Shown here: in pieces, positions 1 through 8,805 of the stretch
Numbering within the stretch: position 1 is the first letter of the stretch
Layout: each line of letters opens with the position of its first letter
Origin: Mycobacterium sp. DL99
GTDB lineage: Bacteria > Actinomycetota > Actinomycetes > Mycobacteriales > Mycobacteriaceae
DNA: 64,000 nucleotides
Direction: 5' to 3'
Assembly: GCF_004762045.1 (NCBI RefSeq)
Contig: NZ_SJOM01000007.1
Coordinates: 3,957,008 to 4,021,007 of the forward strand
Translations under genes and position numbers: made by a program
The notes under the pieces: generated by a model
What the model was told of the DNA's origin: nothing
Database searches by the model: none
Seen by the model: only the letters and a program-made list of their open reading frames with translations

Positions 1-2
1 TG

Positions 3-737
3 GCGGAGGATCTGGTGGCCGACGAGCGGGCGCTGCGCGACCCGTCGACACCGGAGGCTGCCCTGACGCAGGCCGCCCGCCGTCAGCAGATGGCCTACCG
101 CGCGATCGGCCGGCACCCCGAGTGGGACGGCATCATCCGGCCCCGTATCCCGGCTGACCTGGTCGCGTTCTACGACCGGAATGTCAACGCACGGCGACAG
201 CTCGCCGCGCTGGCTCAGCCGAAGGACACCCTGCCCGCGTGGCGCATCAACCCGCCACCCCCGGCCGAGGTGCTTCTGGGCGCCTACCGCGAGGCCGAGG
301 CGGCCTCCGGCGTGAGCTGGAACTTCCTCGCGGCGATCAACCTGATCGAGACGCACTTCGGCAGCGTGAGTGGCACCAGCTCGGCCGGCGCCCAGGGACC
401 GATGCAGTTCATGCCGTCCACGTTTGCGGCGTATGGCAAGGGCGGCGATATCCACTCGCCCCGGGACAGCATCATGGCAGCCGGTAATTACCTGGCCGCC
501 AACGGTTTTACGAATGACCCGGACCGTGCCCTGTTCCGGTACAACAACGCCGACGAGTACGTGCGGGCAGTCAGCGACTATGCCGCCGCGATCGCTGCCG
601 ATCCCGCGGTGTTCGCCGCGTTCTACCGCTGGGACGTCTACTACGTCTCGACTGCGGGTGATGTGCTACTGCCCATCGGATACGCCGCCGGATCACCGAT
701 ACCGGTCGGCGAGTACCTGACCGCCCACCCGCAGTAG
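3..737 (+). CDS. Lytic transglycosylase, 5' end outside window
   Basis: The product is probably a peptidoglycan lytic transglycosylase of the SLT/lysozyme-like fold, cleaving the glycan strands of the cell wall outside the membrane. The frame is open from the first bases of the window, so the true start lies upstream and only the last ~245 residues are seen. A catalytic-type Glu lies in NLIETHFG and is followed by the SAGAQGPMQFMPSTF block typical of SLT domains, where Gln/Met line the substrate cleft. A later stretch with YNNADEYVRAV also fits the family. It converges on ephD with a 5-bp gap. Family assignment is firm; the exact subfamily (for example Rpf-associated or MltB-like) is not. Confidence 0.85.
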   Translation, partial: AEDLVADERALRDPSTPEAALTQAARRQQMAYRAIGRHPEWDGIIRPRIPADLVAFYDRNVNARRQLAALAQPKDTLPAWRINPPPPAEVLLGAYREAEAASGVSWNFLAAINLIETHFGSVSGTSSAGAQGPMQFMPSTFAAYGKGGDIHSPRDSIMAAGNYLAANGFTNDPDRALFRYNNADEYVRAVSDYAAAIAADPAVFAAFYRWDVYYVSTAGDVLLPIGYAAGSPIPVGEYLTAHPQ

Positions 738-742
738 CGCGG

Positions 743-2479
743 TTAGAGTGACCCCGCTCGCGCCGCCCGGCGCAGCGCCGACGGCATCAGTCGCGCCACC
801 CCGTAGGCCGCATAGGCCTCCGGCGTAACCGGCCGGACCGCTTTGTCTCTGACGACGGCCGCGACGATGGCCTTGGCCACCTTGTCCGGCCCATAGCGTC
901 GCGCAGCGAAGGCCTTCTTGGTCTGGGCCCGCATCTGCTCGATCTGGCCCTGCTGCTCGGCGGGGACGTCGAATCGGGTGGTGTCGATGATGTTCGTATC
1001 GATGACGCCCGGGCAGATCGTGGTCAAACCTATTCCCGCCGAGCTCAATTCGGCACGCAGGCAGTCGGAGAACATGAACACCGCGGCCTTGCTGGTGGCG
1101 TATGCGTTCGCCGCCGCCGACGGCGAGTAGGCGGCCATCGAGGCCACGTTGACGATGTGGCCACCGGTGCCGCGGTCGACGAGCCTGCGGGCAAAGGACC
1201 GGCAGCAGTTGACGACTCCGCCGAAGTTGACGTCCAGCACCCGGTCGTACTGCTCGGCTGGGGTGTCGAGGAACTTGCCGCCGTGGCCGATTCCGGCGTT
1301 GTTGACCACCACGTCGGGCACCCCGTGTGTGCCGCAGACCTGCTCGACGAAACTCTCCACGGCCTCGGCATCGGACACGTCGAGCCCGTAGGCATGTGCC
1401 ACTCCGCCGCGTGCGGCGATCTCGTTGGCGGTGGACTTGGCGGATGCTTCGTCGATATCGCTGACCACGAGTTCGGCGCCCTGTTCGGCGAAGGCCAGCG
1501 CAGTGGCGCGGCCGATGCCACTGCCGGCACCGGTCACCGAAACCAGTGTGTCACCGAAGCGTTCACGCGACCGGCCGACCTGGGCGCGGCGAAGTGCGCG
1601 AGCCGCCGGGGCACCCTCGATGTGGTCGATCAGCTCGGCCGTCGCGTTGGCGATGGCGCGCCAGTGCGAGAACGGCGCCCAGTGCCCGGCTTTGAGGTCA
1701 CGGCGCCACAGCAGCGGCACCCAGGTGGACTCCTCGGCGTAGCCGTCGCCGCGCACCACCGGATCGTGGTCGTTGCAGATCAACTGCACCGGCACGGTCA
1801 CGTAGTGGTCGCTGCGCAGCGTCGTGAACGATCGAATCGCGTTGGCCTGGTAGATCTTCAGCGAGTTGGCCGCGTCGATGTCGAGGTTCTCGGACTGGAA
1901 TTTGGGGCCAGGGGTGTCGATGGCCTGCAGTCGGCGCGCCGCGCCTCGACGCATCAGCGCGGGTGCGATCACCGGGATCGAGAACGGGATCCAGTAGCTG
2001 AACCGCGATGCCAGGTTCACCGCCTTGGCGAACCGGATCGGACGGTACGGGCGGGCCAGCCGGCCGCGCACGAACGAGCCGTAATGGTCGGTGCTGGGTC
2101 CCGAAACCGACGTGAACGACGCCACCCGCTCGGAGGCCTCCGGGCGGCTCAGGTACTCCCACACCCCCACCGATCCCCAGTCGTGCGCCAGGACGTGCAC
2201 GGGGCGGCCGGGACTGACGGCATCGATCACCGCCGACAGGTCGTCGGCGAACCGGTCCATGCGATAGGCGGATACGGGCTTGGGAACGTCCGAGGCGCCG
2301 GCACCGCGGTTGTCGTATCGCACGATGTGGAACCGGTCGCCCAGTTCACCGGTCACGCCGTTCCACAACACATGCGAGTCCGGCCATCCGTGCGCCATCA
2401 CCAGCGTGGGACGCTGCCGATCCCCTTGTTCGTAAACCGCGATGCGGGTTCCGTCCGAGCTGACGACGAAGCGCTGCAT
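743..2479 (-). CDS. ephD: EphD-type epoxide hydrolase / short-chain dehydrogenase fusion
   Basis: A two-domain protein of about 578 residues. The N-terminal half is an alpha/beta hydrolase of the epoxide-hydrolase type, with an HGWPDSH oxyanion motif and a nucleophile elbow HDWGS carrying the Asp. The C-terminal half (from about residue 310) is a short-chain dehydrogenase with a TGAGSGIG cofactor loop, an NNAG motif and YATSK catalytic Tyr/Lys. This architecture and order match EphD (Rv2214c), linked in the literature to mycolic acid metabolism. I chose the ATG at 2479 because a GGAGGGG ribosome site lies just upstream; an upstream TTG is possible. A short inverted repeat, ATACC-GGA-GGTAT (2521-2533), lies in the upstream region and could be chance. 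Confidence 0.92.
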   Translation of the reverse strand: MQRFVVSSDGTRIAVYEQGDRQRPTLVMAHGWPDSHVLWNGVTGELGDRFHIVRYDNRGAGASDVPKPVSAYRMDRFADDLSAVIDAVSPGRPVHVLAHDWGSVGVWEYLSRPEASERVASFTSVSGPSTDHYGSFVRGRLARPYRPIRFAKAVNLASRFSYWIPFSIPVIAPALMRRGAARRLQAIDTPGPKFQSENLDIDAANSLKIYQANAIRSFTTLRSDHYVTVPVQLICNDHDPVVRGDGYAEESTWVPLLWRRDLKAGHWAPFSHWRAIANATAELIDHIEGAPAARALRRAQVGRSRERFGDTLVSVTGAGSGIGRATALAFAEQGAELVVSDIDEASAKSTANEIAARGGVAHAYGLDVSDAEAVESFVEQVCGTHGVPDVVVNNAGIGHGGKFLDTPAEQYDRVLDVNFGGVVNCCRSFARRLVDRGTGGHIVNVASMAAYSPSAAANAYATSKAAVFMFSDCLRAELSSAGIGLTTICPGVIDTNIIDTTRFDVPAEQQGQIEQMRAQTKKAFAARRYGPDKVAKAIVAAVVRDKAVRPVTPEAYAAYGVARLMPSALRRAARAGSL

Positions 2480-2547
2480 AGTCCACCCCTCCACGAGGTA
2501 CCTGTAACGAACAGTATCCAATACCGGAGGTATCGGTTGCCTTGACT

Positions 2548-2901
2548 CTAACGGTCGCCGAGTTCCTGGCGTACGGCGCGCTCCCGTTCGATGCGCCGCC
2601 GCGCGTCGTGGTCCCGCATGCGTTGCGGGTAGCCGACCTTCTGGACGTCGTAGACCGGGATCTGCAGCCGATCGCTGAGCCGGCGTGCCCCGGCCTCACC
2701 ACCGGCCCGGCGCCGGGTCCATTCCCCGTCGGCAGCAACCAACACGACGGTCACCTCGGTGACGGTGGTGCGGGGTTCCACGAATGCCTCGACGCCGGTG
2801 TGCTCGGCCACCCACCGCTGCAGATACCGCAGATCCTCGCCCGCGTCGCCGCCGAATCCGCGCGCCGAGCGACCTCGGCGAAACGTATCGAACAACCCCA
2901 A
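2548..2901 (-). CDS. Conserved actinobacterial small protein, unknown function
   Basis: A protein of about 117 residues starting at a TTG (GLFDTFRRG), chosen because a GAGGAG ribosome site lies 9 nt upstream; the frame is open further upstream but that part looks non-coding. The sequence contains VEAFVEPRTTVTEVTV, EWTRR, and a conserved-looking C-terminal stretch IPVYDVQKVGYPQRMRDYD-like followed by basic residues. I recall mycobacterial homologues annotated loosely as oxidoreductase, but I see no cofactor-binding motif that supports that name. It lies upstream of ephD on the same strand, 68 bp away, and divergent from dlaT. Real gene likely; function unknown. Confidence 0.75.
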   Translation of the reverse strand: MGLFDTFRRGRSARGFGGDAGEDLRYLQRWVAEHTGVEAFVEPRTTVTEVTVVLVAADGEWTRRRAGGEAGARRLSDRLQIPVYDVQKVGYPQRMRDHDARRRIERERAVRQELGDR

Positions 2902-3117
2902 CGGAACGGTCTCCTCAGCTCTGGGGAAGTTCGACGAACAACCCTGCAAACCCTCATTCGATAGTGCCAGAGCTCGGAGCAACCCTGAGTGCGTGCGAAT
3001 GGTGCTGCAGTGACAGGATGGTTCCGACAATCCACCTAGGTGCCGTACCCAGTGCACCTAGCTGTGGTAAGCCAGAGTTCGAGTCGTCACAAGTGACCGT
3101 CCGAGGAGTCAATACAC

Positions 3118-4332
3118 ATGGCCATCTCCGTCCAGATGCCCGCGCTAGGTGAGAGCGTCACCGAGGGGACCGTCACCCGCTGGCTTAAACAGGAGGGCGA
3201 CACCGTCGAACTCGACGAGCCGCTGCTGGAGGTGTCCACGGACAAGGTCGACACCGAGATCCCGTCGCCCGCCGCAGGCGTGTTGACGAAGATCGTCGCC
3301 CAGGAGGACGACACCGTCGAGATCGGTGGCGAGCTCGCGGTCATCGGCGAGGCCGGCGAAGCACCGGCACCGGCTGCGGCTCCGGCAGCCGCTCCCGAAC
3401 CCGAGCTCACCCCGCTGGTGCGAAAGCTGGCCGTGGAGAACGGTGTTGACCTCGCGGCCGTGAAGGGCACCGGCGTCGGCGGCCGCATCCGCAAGCAGGA
3501 CGTGCTCGCGGCGGCCGAGGCGAAAAAGGCTCCCCCGGCACCGGCACCGGCAGCCCCTGCGGCAGCCGCGCCCGCCGCTGCGGCCGCAGCAGCTCCGGCA
3601 TTGGCCCACCTGCGCGGAACGACGCAGAAGGCCAACCGGATTCGCCAGATCACCGCGAAGAAGACGCGCGAATCGTTGCAGGCGACCGCACAGCTCACCC
3701 AGACCCACGAGGTCGACATGACCAAGATCGTGGCGCTGCGGGCCCGGGCCAAGGCGGACTTCGCCGAGCGCGAGGGCGTCAACCTCACGTACCTGCCGTT
3801 CATCGCGCGCGCCGTCATCGACGCGCTCAAGATCCACCCGAACGTCAACGCCAGCTACAACGAGGACACCAAGGAGATCACCTACTACGACGCCGAGCAC
3901 CTCGGCTTCGCGGTGGATACCGACCAGGGCCTGCTCTCGCCGGTGATCCACAACGCCGGCGACCTGTCGCTGGGCGGACTGGCGCGCGCCATCTCCGACA
4001 TCGCGGCCCGGGCCCGGTCGGGCAACCTCAAGCCCGACGAGTTGTCCGGCGGCACGTTCACCATCACCAACATCGGCAGCCAGGGCGCGCTGTTCGACAC
4101 CCCGATCCTGGTGCCGCCGCAGGCGGCGATGCTGGGCACCGGGGCGATCGTCAAGCGGCCGCGGGTGATCTCGGACGCCTACGGCAACGAGTCGATCGGT
4201 GTGCGCTCGGTGTGCTACCTGCCGCTGACCTACGACCACCGACTGATCGACGGCGCCGACGCCGGCCGGTTCGTGACCACCATCAAGCGCAGGCTCGAAG
4301 AAGGTGCTTTCGAGGCCGACCTCGGGCTGTAA
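3118..4332 (+). CDS. dlaT: Dihydrolipoamide acyltransferase E2, single lipoyl domain
   Basis: This is the E2 core of 2-oxoacid dehydrogenase complexes; in mycobacteria DlaT serves pyruvate dehydrogenase and the peroxynitrite reductase/peroxidase system. Domain order: one lipoyl domain (residues 1-80, lipoyl Lys43 in STDKVDTE), Ala/Pro linker, E3-binding domain (about 98-135, TPLVRKLA and GTGVGGRI), second Ala/Pro linker, then the catalytic domain ending with DHRLIDG (His about 374). Length is 404 residues. M. tuberculosis DlaT is about 553 residues with two tandem lipoyl domains, so one lipoyl domain plus linker is missing here; see findings. It is followed directly by the genes that make lipoyl groups. 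Confidence 0.95.
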   Translation: MAISVQMPALGESVTEGTVTRWLKQEGDTVELDEPLLEVSTDKVDTEIPSPAAGVLTKIVAQEDDTVEIGGELAVIGEAGEAPAPAAAPAAAPEPELTPLVRKLAVENGVDLAAVKGTGVGGRIRKQDVLAAAEAKKAPPAPAPAAPAAAAPAAAAAAAPALAHLRGTTQKANRIRQITAKKTRESLQATAQLTQTHEVDMTKIVALRARAKADFAEREGVNLTYLPFIARAVIDALKIHPNVNASYNEDTKEITYYDAEHLGFAVDTDQGLLSPVIHNAGDLSLGGLARAISDIAARARSGNLKPDELSGGTFTITNIGSQGALFDTPILVPPQAAMLGTGAIVKRPRVISDAYGNESIGVRSVCYLPLTYDHRLIDGADAGRFVTTIKRRLEEGAFEADLGL

Positions 4333-4357
4333 GGGCCGTTAGGAGGGGCTCCCCACT

Positions 4358-5266
4358 GTGGCGGATGCCGTCATCGCGATAGCGGGATCATCCGGTCTGA
4401 TCGGTTCGGCGCTGGTGTCAATGCTGCGCGCCGCCGATCGCCGGGTGCTCCGGATCGTACGCAGGGCACCATCGAACGGCGACGAGCTGTTCTGGAACCC
4501 CGACACCGGGGAGTTCGACACCGGCGCGCTACAGGGTGTGGACGTGGTGGTGAACCTCTGCGGCGTCGGTGTCGGCGATAAGCGTTGGTCGGGTGCGTTC
4601 AAACAGAGCCTGCGCGACAGCCGGATCGGACCCACCGAGGTGCTCGCCGGTGCCGTGGCCGACGCCGGGGTGCCGGTGTTGATCAACGCGAGCGCGGTCG
4701 GCTACTACGGCGACACCAGAGACCGGGTGACCGATGAGTCCGCGCCGGAGGGACACGGTTTCCTGGCCAGGCTGTGCGCGGATTGGGAAGCGGCCACCGC
4801 GCCCGCCGTCGCGGCCGGGTCGCGGGTGGTGCTGTTGCGCACCGGACTGGTGATGGCCTCGTCCGGGGGGATGGTGAACCGACTCAAGCCGTTGTTCTCG
4901 CTGGGCCTTGGCGCACGGTTGGGCAATGGCAGGCAGTACATCCCGTGGATCAGCCTGGAGGACGAGGTCCGCGCGGTGCTGTTCGCGATATCGAACGAAA
5001 GCCTGTCGGGCCCGGTCAATCTCACCGGACCGGCGCCCGTGACCAACGCCGAGTTCACCGCGGCGCTGGGCCGGGCCGTCAATCGGCCCACCCCGGTGAT
5101 GATTCCGGGTTTTGCGCTGCGCACGCTGCTGGGCGAGATCGCCGACGAAGGACTGCTCGTGGGCCAGCGTGCCATTCCCGCCGCCCTGGAACGAGCCGGC
5201 TTCACCTTTCACCACAACACCGTCGGCGAGGCGCTGGCCTACGCCACCGCCGCACCCAGGGACTAG
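4358..5266 (+). CDS. TIGR01777-family NAD-dependent epimerase-like protein
   Basis: A 302-residue Rossmann-fold protein of the TIGR01777 / SulA-like epimerase family (equivalent of Rv2216). The N-terminus carries IAGSSGLIGSAL, the nucleotide-binding loop, then NASAVGYYG and FLARLCADWE, which are diagnostic for the family; a C-terminal DUF1731-like region contains PGFALRTLLGE. The substrate is unknown. The start is GTG with an AGGAGG site at 4341-4346. It follows dlaT by 25 bp and probably shares its transcript. Its stop codon overlaps the stop of the convergent gene by 4 bp. Confidence 0.88.
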   Translation: MADAVIAIAGSSGLIGSALVSMLRAADRRVLRIVRRAPSNGDELFWNPDTGEFDTGALQGVDVVVNLCGVGVGDKRWSGAFKQSLRDSRIGPTEVLAGAVADAGVPVLINASAVGYYGDTRDRVTDESAPEGHGFLARLCADWEAATAPAVAAGSRVVLLRTGLVMASSGGMVNRLKPLFSLGLGARLGNGRQYIPWISLEDEVRAVLFAISNESLSGPVNLTGPAPVTNAEFTAALGRAVNRPTPVMIPGFALRTLLGEIADEGLLVGQRAIPAALERAGFTFHHNTVGEALAYATAAPRD

Positions 5267-5754
5267 CGAGCCGACGTAGCCCGGTAGTCCTCGATCACCG
5301 CCGAGGCGTCATCGAACCCGCGGTTCATCTGGGTCAGCGATATCGCGATGTCTCCGCCGGTCAGCCGCCGGTTGGCCCGGCTCAACCTACCCACCAGCGT
5401 CGTCGACGGGAACCGTCGCGGGTCGGCCAGGTGCAGCATGATGAACTTCTGATAGCGGTCCTTCCACACCGTCACATCGACGATCTCGTCCCATGGGATG
5501 ACCGTCTGCGACCACCGCTTGTAGTAGATGCCGTCGGGCGACACCCGGAGCTGCTCGTCGCGGTCGAACAGCCGGATCACCGCAATGACCGCCAGACTCA
5601 GGAAAATCAGGCAGCTGGCCACACCGAGTGCCCGGTACAGCAGCGAGAGCTCGGCGTTCAGGGTCATCCAGGCCGATGTCGCGGCGAAGAGCACGCCGAA
5701 CAGCACCGGCATCAGCAGTCGCCATGGGGAATACCGGGCAGAGAAAGTCGGCAC
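5263..5754 (-). CDS. Two-helix membrane protein with PH-like domain
   Basis: A 163-residue protein with two hydrophobic helices near the N-terminus (about residues 10-30 and 38-62) followed by a soluble domain starting at DEQLRVSPDGIYYKRW. The layout (paired TM segments then a PH-like beta domain with IPWDEIVDV) resembles the STM3941-type family of PH-like membrane proteins. No enzymatic motif is visible. It is divergent from lipB (65 bp apart) and convergent with the epimerase-like gene. Function unknown. Confidence 0.75.
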   Translation of the reverse strand: MPTFSARYSPWRLLMPVLFGVLFAATSAWMTLNAELSLLYRALGVASCLIFLSLAVIAVIRLFDRDEQLRVSPDGIYYKRWSQTVIPWDEIVDVTVWKDRYQKFIMLHLADPRRFPSTTLVGRLSRANRRLTGGDIAISLTQMNRGFDDASAVIEDYRATSAR

Positions 5755-5819
5755 CTTCCGACCCTATGCGGCGCGAACCCCTGCGCTGGGCAGCAATCTC
5801 GGGGCGTACCGTCGACGCT

Positions 5820-6494
5820 GTGACATCCATCCGCTCGGCCGCGGAGCCCCTCGAGGTGCGACGCCTGGGCACACTCGATTACGAGGCCGCCTGGGAACTA
5901 CAGCGCGAGATCGCCGACGCCAGGGTGGCCGGTGGCCCCGACACCCTCCTGCTGCTTGAGCACCCTGCCGTCTACACCGCGGGCAAGCGCACCGAGCCGC
6001 ATGAGCGCCCGGTGGACGGCACCCCCGTCGTCGACACCGACCGCGGCGGCAAGATCACCTGGCACGGCCCCGGACAGCTGGTGGGCTACCCCATCATCGG
6101 GCTGGCCGAACCGCTGGATGTGGTGAATTTCGTTCGGCGCCTTGAACAAGCGCTCATCAGTGTGTGCGCGGATCTCGGTCTGGAGACCGGTCGGGTCGAG
6201 GGACGCTCCGGTGTGTGGGTGGCCGGCGACGAGCTCAGGCCGGCGCGCAAGATCGGGGCGATCGGGATCCGGGTGGCCCGGGCGACGACGCTGCACGGGT
6301 TCGCGCTGAACTGTGACTGCGACCTGTCCGCCTTCTCGTCGATCGTGCCGTGCGGGATCGCCGATGCCGGTGTGACGTCGCTGACGGCCGAACTCGGCCG
6401 CCGCATCACCGTCGAGGACGTCACCGACCTTGTCGCCGCGAAGGTATGTGATGCGCTCGACGGACGGCTGGAAGTGGCCGTGAACGTAGGATGA
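5820..6494 (+). CDS. lipB: Octanoyltransferase LipB
   Basis: LipB transfers octanoyl from acyl carrier protein to lipoyl-domain lysines, the first step of endogenous lipoate assembly in the cytoplasm. The protein is 224 residues. It shows DRGGKITWHGPGQLVGYP, the RKIGAIG motif with the catalytic Lys, and NCDCDL...IVPCGI with the catalytic Cys, all in the expected order. The GTG at 5820 was chosen because it gives the usual N-terminus (TSIRS...VRRLGTLDY) and length (M. tuberculosis LipB is 230). lipA starts 4 bp downstream, so the two are co-transcribed and act in sequence on targets such as the DlaT encoded just upstream. Confidence 0.97.
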   Translation: MTSIRSAAEPLEVRRLGTLDYEAAWELQREIADARVAGGPDTLLLLEHPAVYTAGKRTEPHERPVDGTPVVDTDRGGKITWHGPGQLVGYPIIGLAEPLDVVNFVRRLEQALISVCADLGLETGRVEGRSGVWVAGDELRPARKIGAIGIRVARATTLHGFALNCDCDLSAFSSIVPCGIADAGVTSLTAELGRRITVEDVTDLVAAKVCDALDGRLEVAVNVG

Positions 6495-6498
6495 ACCA

Positions 6499-7443
6499 GT
6501 GACTGTGGTGCCTGAAGGTCGGAAGCTGCTGCGTCTGGAAGTGCGGAACGCGGAGACGCCCATCGAACGCAAGCCACCGTGGATCAAGACCCGGGCCAAG
6601 ATGGGTCCGGAGTACACGGAGCTCAAGGGTCTGGTGCGCCGCGAGGGCCTGCACACGGTGTGCGAGGAGGCCGGCTGCCCCAACATCTTCGAGTGCTGGG
6701 AGGACCGGGAAGCCACGTTCCTGATCGGTGGCGAGCAGTGCACCCGGCGGTGTGACTTCTGCCAGATCGACACCGGTAAGCCGGCCGAGCTGGATCGCGA
6801 CGAACCGCGCCGGGTCGCCGAGAGTGTCCAGGCGATGGGCCTGCGCTACTCGACTGTGACCGGGGTGGCCCGCGATGACCTACCCGACGGTGGGGCATGG
6901 CTGTACGCCGAGACCGTCCGCTACATCAAGCGGCTGAACCCGAACACCGGCGTGGAGTTGCTGGCCCCGGACTTCAACGGCAACCCCGACCAGTTGGCCG
7001 AAGTGTTCGAGTCACGCCCAGAAGTGTTCGCGCACAACGTCGAAACGGTGCCGCGCATCTTCAAGCGGATTCGTCCGGCGTTCCGATACGACCGCAGCCT
7101 GGCGGTGATCACCGCCGCCCGCGACTTCGGTCTGGTCACCAAATCGAACCTGATTCTCGGGATGGGCGAGACCATCAACGAGGTGCACACCGCGCTGCGC
7201 GACCTGCATGAGGCGGGCTGCGACATCGTCACCATCACCCAGTATCTGCGGCCGTCACCGCGTCACCACCCGGTGGAGCGCTGGGTCCATCCCGACGAGT
7301 TCGTCGCGCTGTCGAGCTATGCCGAGGGCCTCGGATTCGCCGGCGTGCTGGCCGGACCGCTGGTGCGTTCGTCCTACCGCGCGGGCAAGCTCTATGCGCA
7401 GGCCGCGCGGGTTCGGTTCGCCGATCGGCCCCCCGTATCCTGA
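6499..7443 (+). CDS. lipA: Lipoyl synthase LipA (radical SAM)
   Basis: LipA inserts two sulfurs into octanoyl-protein to make the lipoyl cofactor. The 314-residue protein has both iron-sulfur cluster motifs: the auxiliary-cluster cysteines in TVCEEAGCPNIFECW and the radical-SAM CTRRCDFC. Further family motifs are GVARDDLPDGGAWLYAETV-like text, ELLAPDFNG, and the C-terminal RSSYRAGK containing the conserved Ser of the RSSY element. The start is GTG at 6499, 4 bp after lipB. It probably forms an operon lipB-lipA-DUF4191. Confidence 0.98.
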   Translation: MTVVPEGRKLLRLEVRNAETPIERKPPWIKTRAKMGPEYTELKGLVRREGLHTVCEEAGCPNIFECWEDREATFLIGGEQCTRRCDFCQIDTGKPAELDRDEPRRVAESVQAMGLRYSTVTGVARDDLPDGGAWLYAETVRYIKRLNPNTGVELLAPDFNGNPDQLAEVFESRPEVFAHNVETVPRIFKRIRPAFRYDRSLAVITAARDFGLVTKSNLILGMGETINEVHTALRDLHEAGCDIVTITQYLRPSPRHHPVERWVHPDEFVALSSYAEGLGFAGVLAGPLVRSSYRAGKLYAQAARVRFADRPPVS

Positions 7444-7447
7444 TGTA

Positions 7448-8200
7448 ATGGCGAAAACCCGCAATGCCGCAGAAACCAAGGCGGCAAAGGCCGAGGCGAA
7501 GGCAGCCCGCAAGGCCGCATCCAAGCAGCGGCGCAGTCAGCTGTGGCAGGCATTCCAGATCCAGCGCAAAGAGGACAAGCGCCTGCTGCCGTACATGATC
7601 GGCGCGTTCGTGCTGATCGTGGCCGCCGCTGTGGTCGCCGGTCTGCTCATCGGCGGGTTCACCATGTACACGCTGATCCCGCTGGGCGTGGTGCTGGGCG
7701 CGCTGGTCGCCTTCATCATCTTCGGCCGGCGGGCGCAAAAGTCGGTCTACACGAAGGCCGAGGGCCAGACCGGTGCCGCGGCCTGGGCGCTGGACAATCT
7801 TCGCGGCAAGTGGCGCGTCACCCCCGGTGTCGCGGCCACCGGTCATTTCGACGCCGTTCACCGGGTCATCGGCCGGCCCGGCGTGATCTTCGTCGGTGAG
7901 GGTTCGGCCAATCGGGTCAAGCCGCTGCTGGCGCAGGAGAAGAAGCGCACGGCACGCCTGGTCGGCGAGATCCCGATCTACGACATCGTGGTCGGCAACG
8001 GTGAGGGCGAGGTGCCGTTGTCCAAGCTGGAGCGGCACCTGAACAAGCTGCCGGCGAACATCACGGTCAAGCAGATGGACTCGATCGAGTCCCGGCTCGC
8101 CGCGCTCAGCACCAAGGCCGGTCCGGCCGGGATGCCCAAGGGCCCGATGCCCGCCGGCGCGAAGATGCGCGGTGTGCAGCGGACGGTCCGCAGGCGCTGA
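7448..8200 (+). CDS. DUF4191 membrane protein
   Basis: A 250-residue actinobacterial membrane protein, equivalent of Rv2219. It has a Lys/Ala-rich N-terminus (about 1-40), two adjacent TM segments (about 50-73 and 77-95), and a cytoplasmic domain containing TPGVAATGHFDAVHRVIGRPGV and KLERHLNKLP, followed by a basic Gly/Pro tail. The family is found next to lipA in many actinobacteria, but no biochemical role is established. It begins 4 bp after lipA and ends before a bidirectional hairpin. Confidence 0.9.
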   Translation: MAKTRNAAETKAAKAEAKAARKAASKQRRSQLWQAFQIQRKEDKRLLPYMIGAFVLIVAAAVVAGLLIGGFTMYTLIPLGVVLGALVAFIIFGRRAQKSVYTKAEGQTGAAAWALDNLRGKWRVTPGVAATGHFDAVHRVIGRPGVIFVGEGSANRVKPLLAQEKKRTARLVGEIPIYDIVVGNGEGEVPLSKLERHLNKLPANITVKQMDSIESRLAALSTKAGPAGMPKGPMPAGAKMRGVQRTVRRR

Positions 8201-8225
8201 CCGCGCCCAGCCGCCGAGTGTGATC

Positions 8226-8250
8226 AAGATCGCGAGAACCTCGCGATCTT
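8226..8250. terminator. Bidirectional hairpin between DUF4191 and RDD genes
   Basis: A perfect 11-bp stem, AAGATCGCGAG / CTCGCGATCTT, with a 3-nt AAC loop. It sits between two convergent genes and ends in TCTT/AAGA, giving short T-rich ends in either direction. Read as a shared terminator. Confidence 0.7.
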
Positions 8251-8269
8251 CGTCACGTTCGGGGTGGAG

Positions 8270-8746
8270 CTACCGCCGCACCACCGCGGTCTTGGATGCC
8301 AGATCATGCAAACCTCGATGGTCGGCATCGGTGAACAGTGCCGGGATCACCAGCACGATCAGCAGGTTGCGCGTGAGGGCCCGGCCCACTGTGACGCGGT
8401 CACGGCCGTCGAGCGGAATCACCCCCAGTCCGAGCAGATACTGGCCCGGGGTGAACCCGAACAACCGCACCGCCGTAACGCCGATGACCAGCCAGACCAG
8501 CAGAGCGATGTTCCGGAAATCCATCGAGTACAACAGTTGCTCGCGACTCATCAGCCCCAGAGACACCGCCAATACGCCGGTGAGGCCGACAGCGACCAGC
8601 CAGTCGACCAGGATGGCACCGACGCGTCGGCCGAACCGCGCGATCGAACCCGGCCCATGCTCGGGCAACCCAAGCCGCTCCCCTGGATACCCACTGGCTG
8701 GGTCGGAAGCGGGACCGGACAGCCAGGACGAAATCTCGCGTGCCAT
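8270..8746 (-). CDS. RDD-family membrane protein
   Basis: A 158-residue membrane protein of the RDD family, in the position of Rv2219A. The defining Arg/Asp pattern is seen as RFGRRVGAILVDWL in the first helix; two further hydrophobic segments follow (about residues 85-110 and 125-145), along with FGFTPGQYLLGLGV and RALTRNLL motifs typical of RDD proteins. The ATG at 8746 gives the usual MAREISSWLSG N-terminus. It is divergent from glnA1, with 147 bp between that carry a GlnR box. The transported substrate or role is unknown. Confidence 0.88.
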   Translation of the reverse strand: MAREISSWLSGPASDPASGYPGERLGLPEHGPGSIARFGRRVGAILVDWLVAVGLTGVLAVSLGLMSREQLLYSMDFRNIALLVWLVIGVTAVRLFGFTPGQYLLGLGVIPLDGRDRVTVGRALTRNLLIVLVIPALFTDADHRGLHDLASKTAVVRR

Positions 8747-8805
8747 GGTTGCCAGGATAGATTTAGCCGAGAGCGGGGTTGCCCGTCGGCATCGCAAGCG
8801 ATTGC

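Noticed and set aside
2521..2533. ATACC-GGA-GGTAT as an ephD operator
   Set aside because: Only 5-bp arms and no divergent regulator; too short to separate from chance.
1157..2545. A 462-codon frame antisense to ephD
   Set aside because: Both catalytic domains of EphD are intact on the reverse strand; the forward frame has no recognisable motif.
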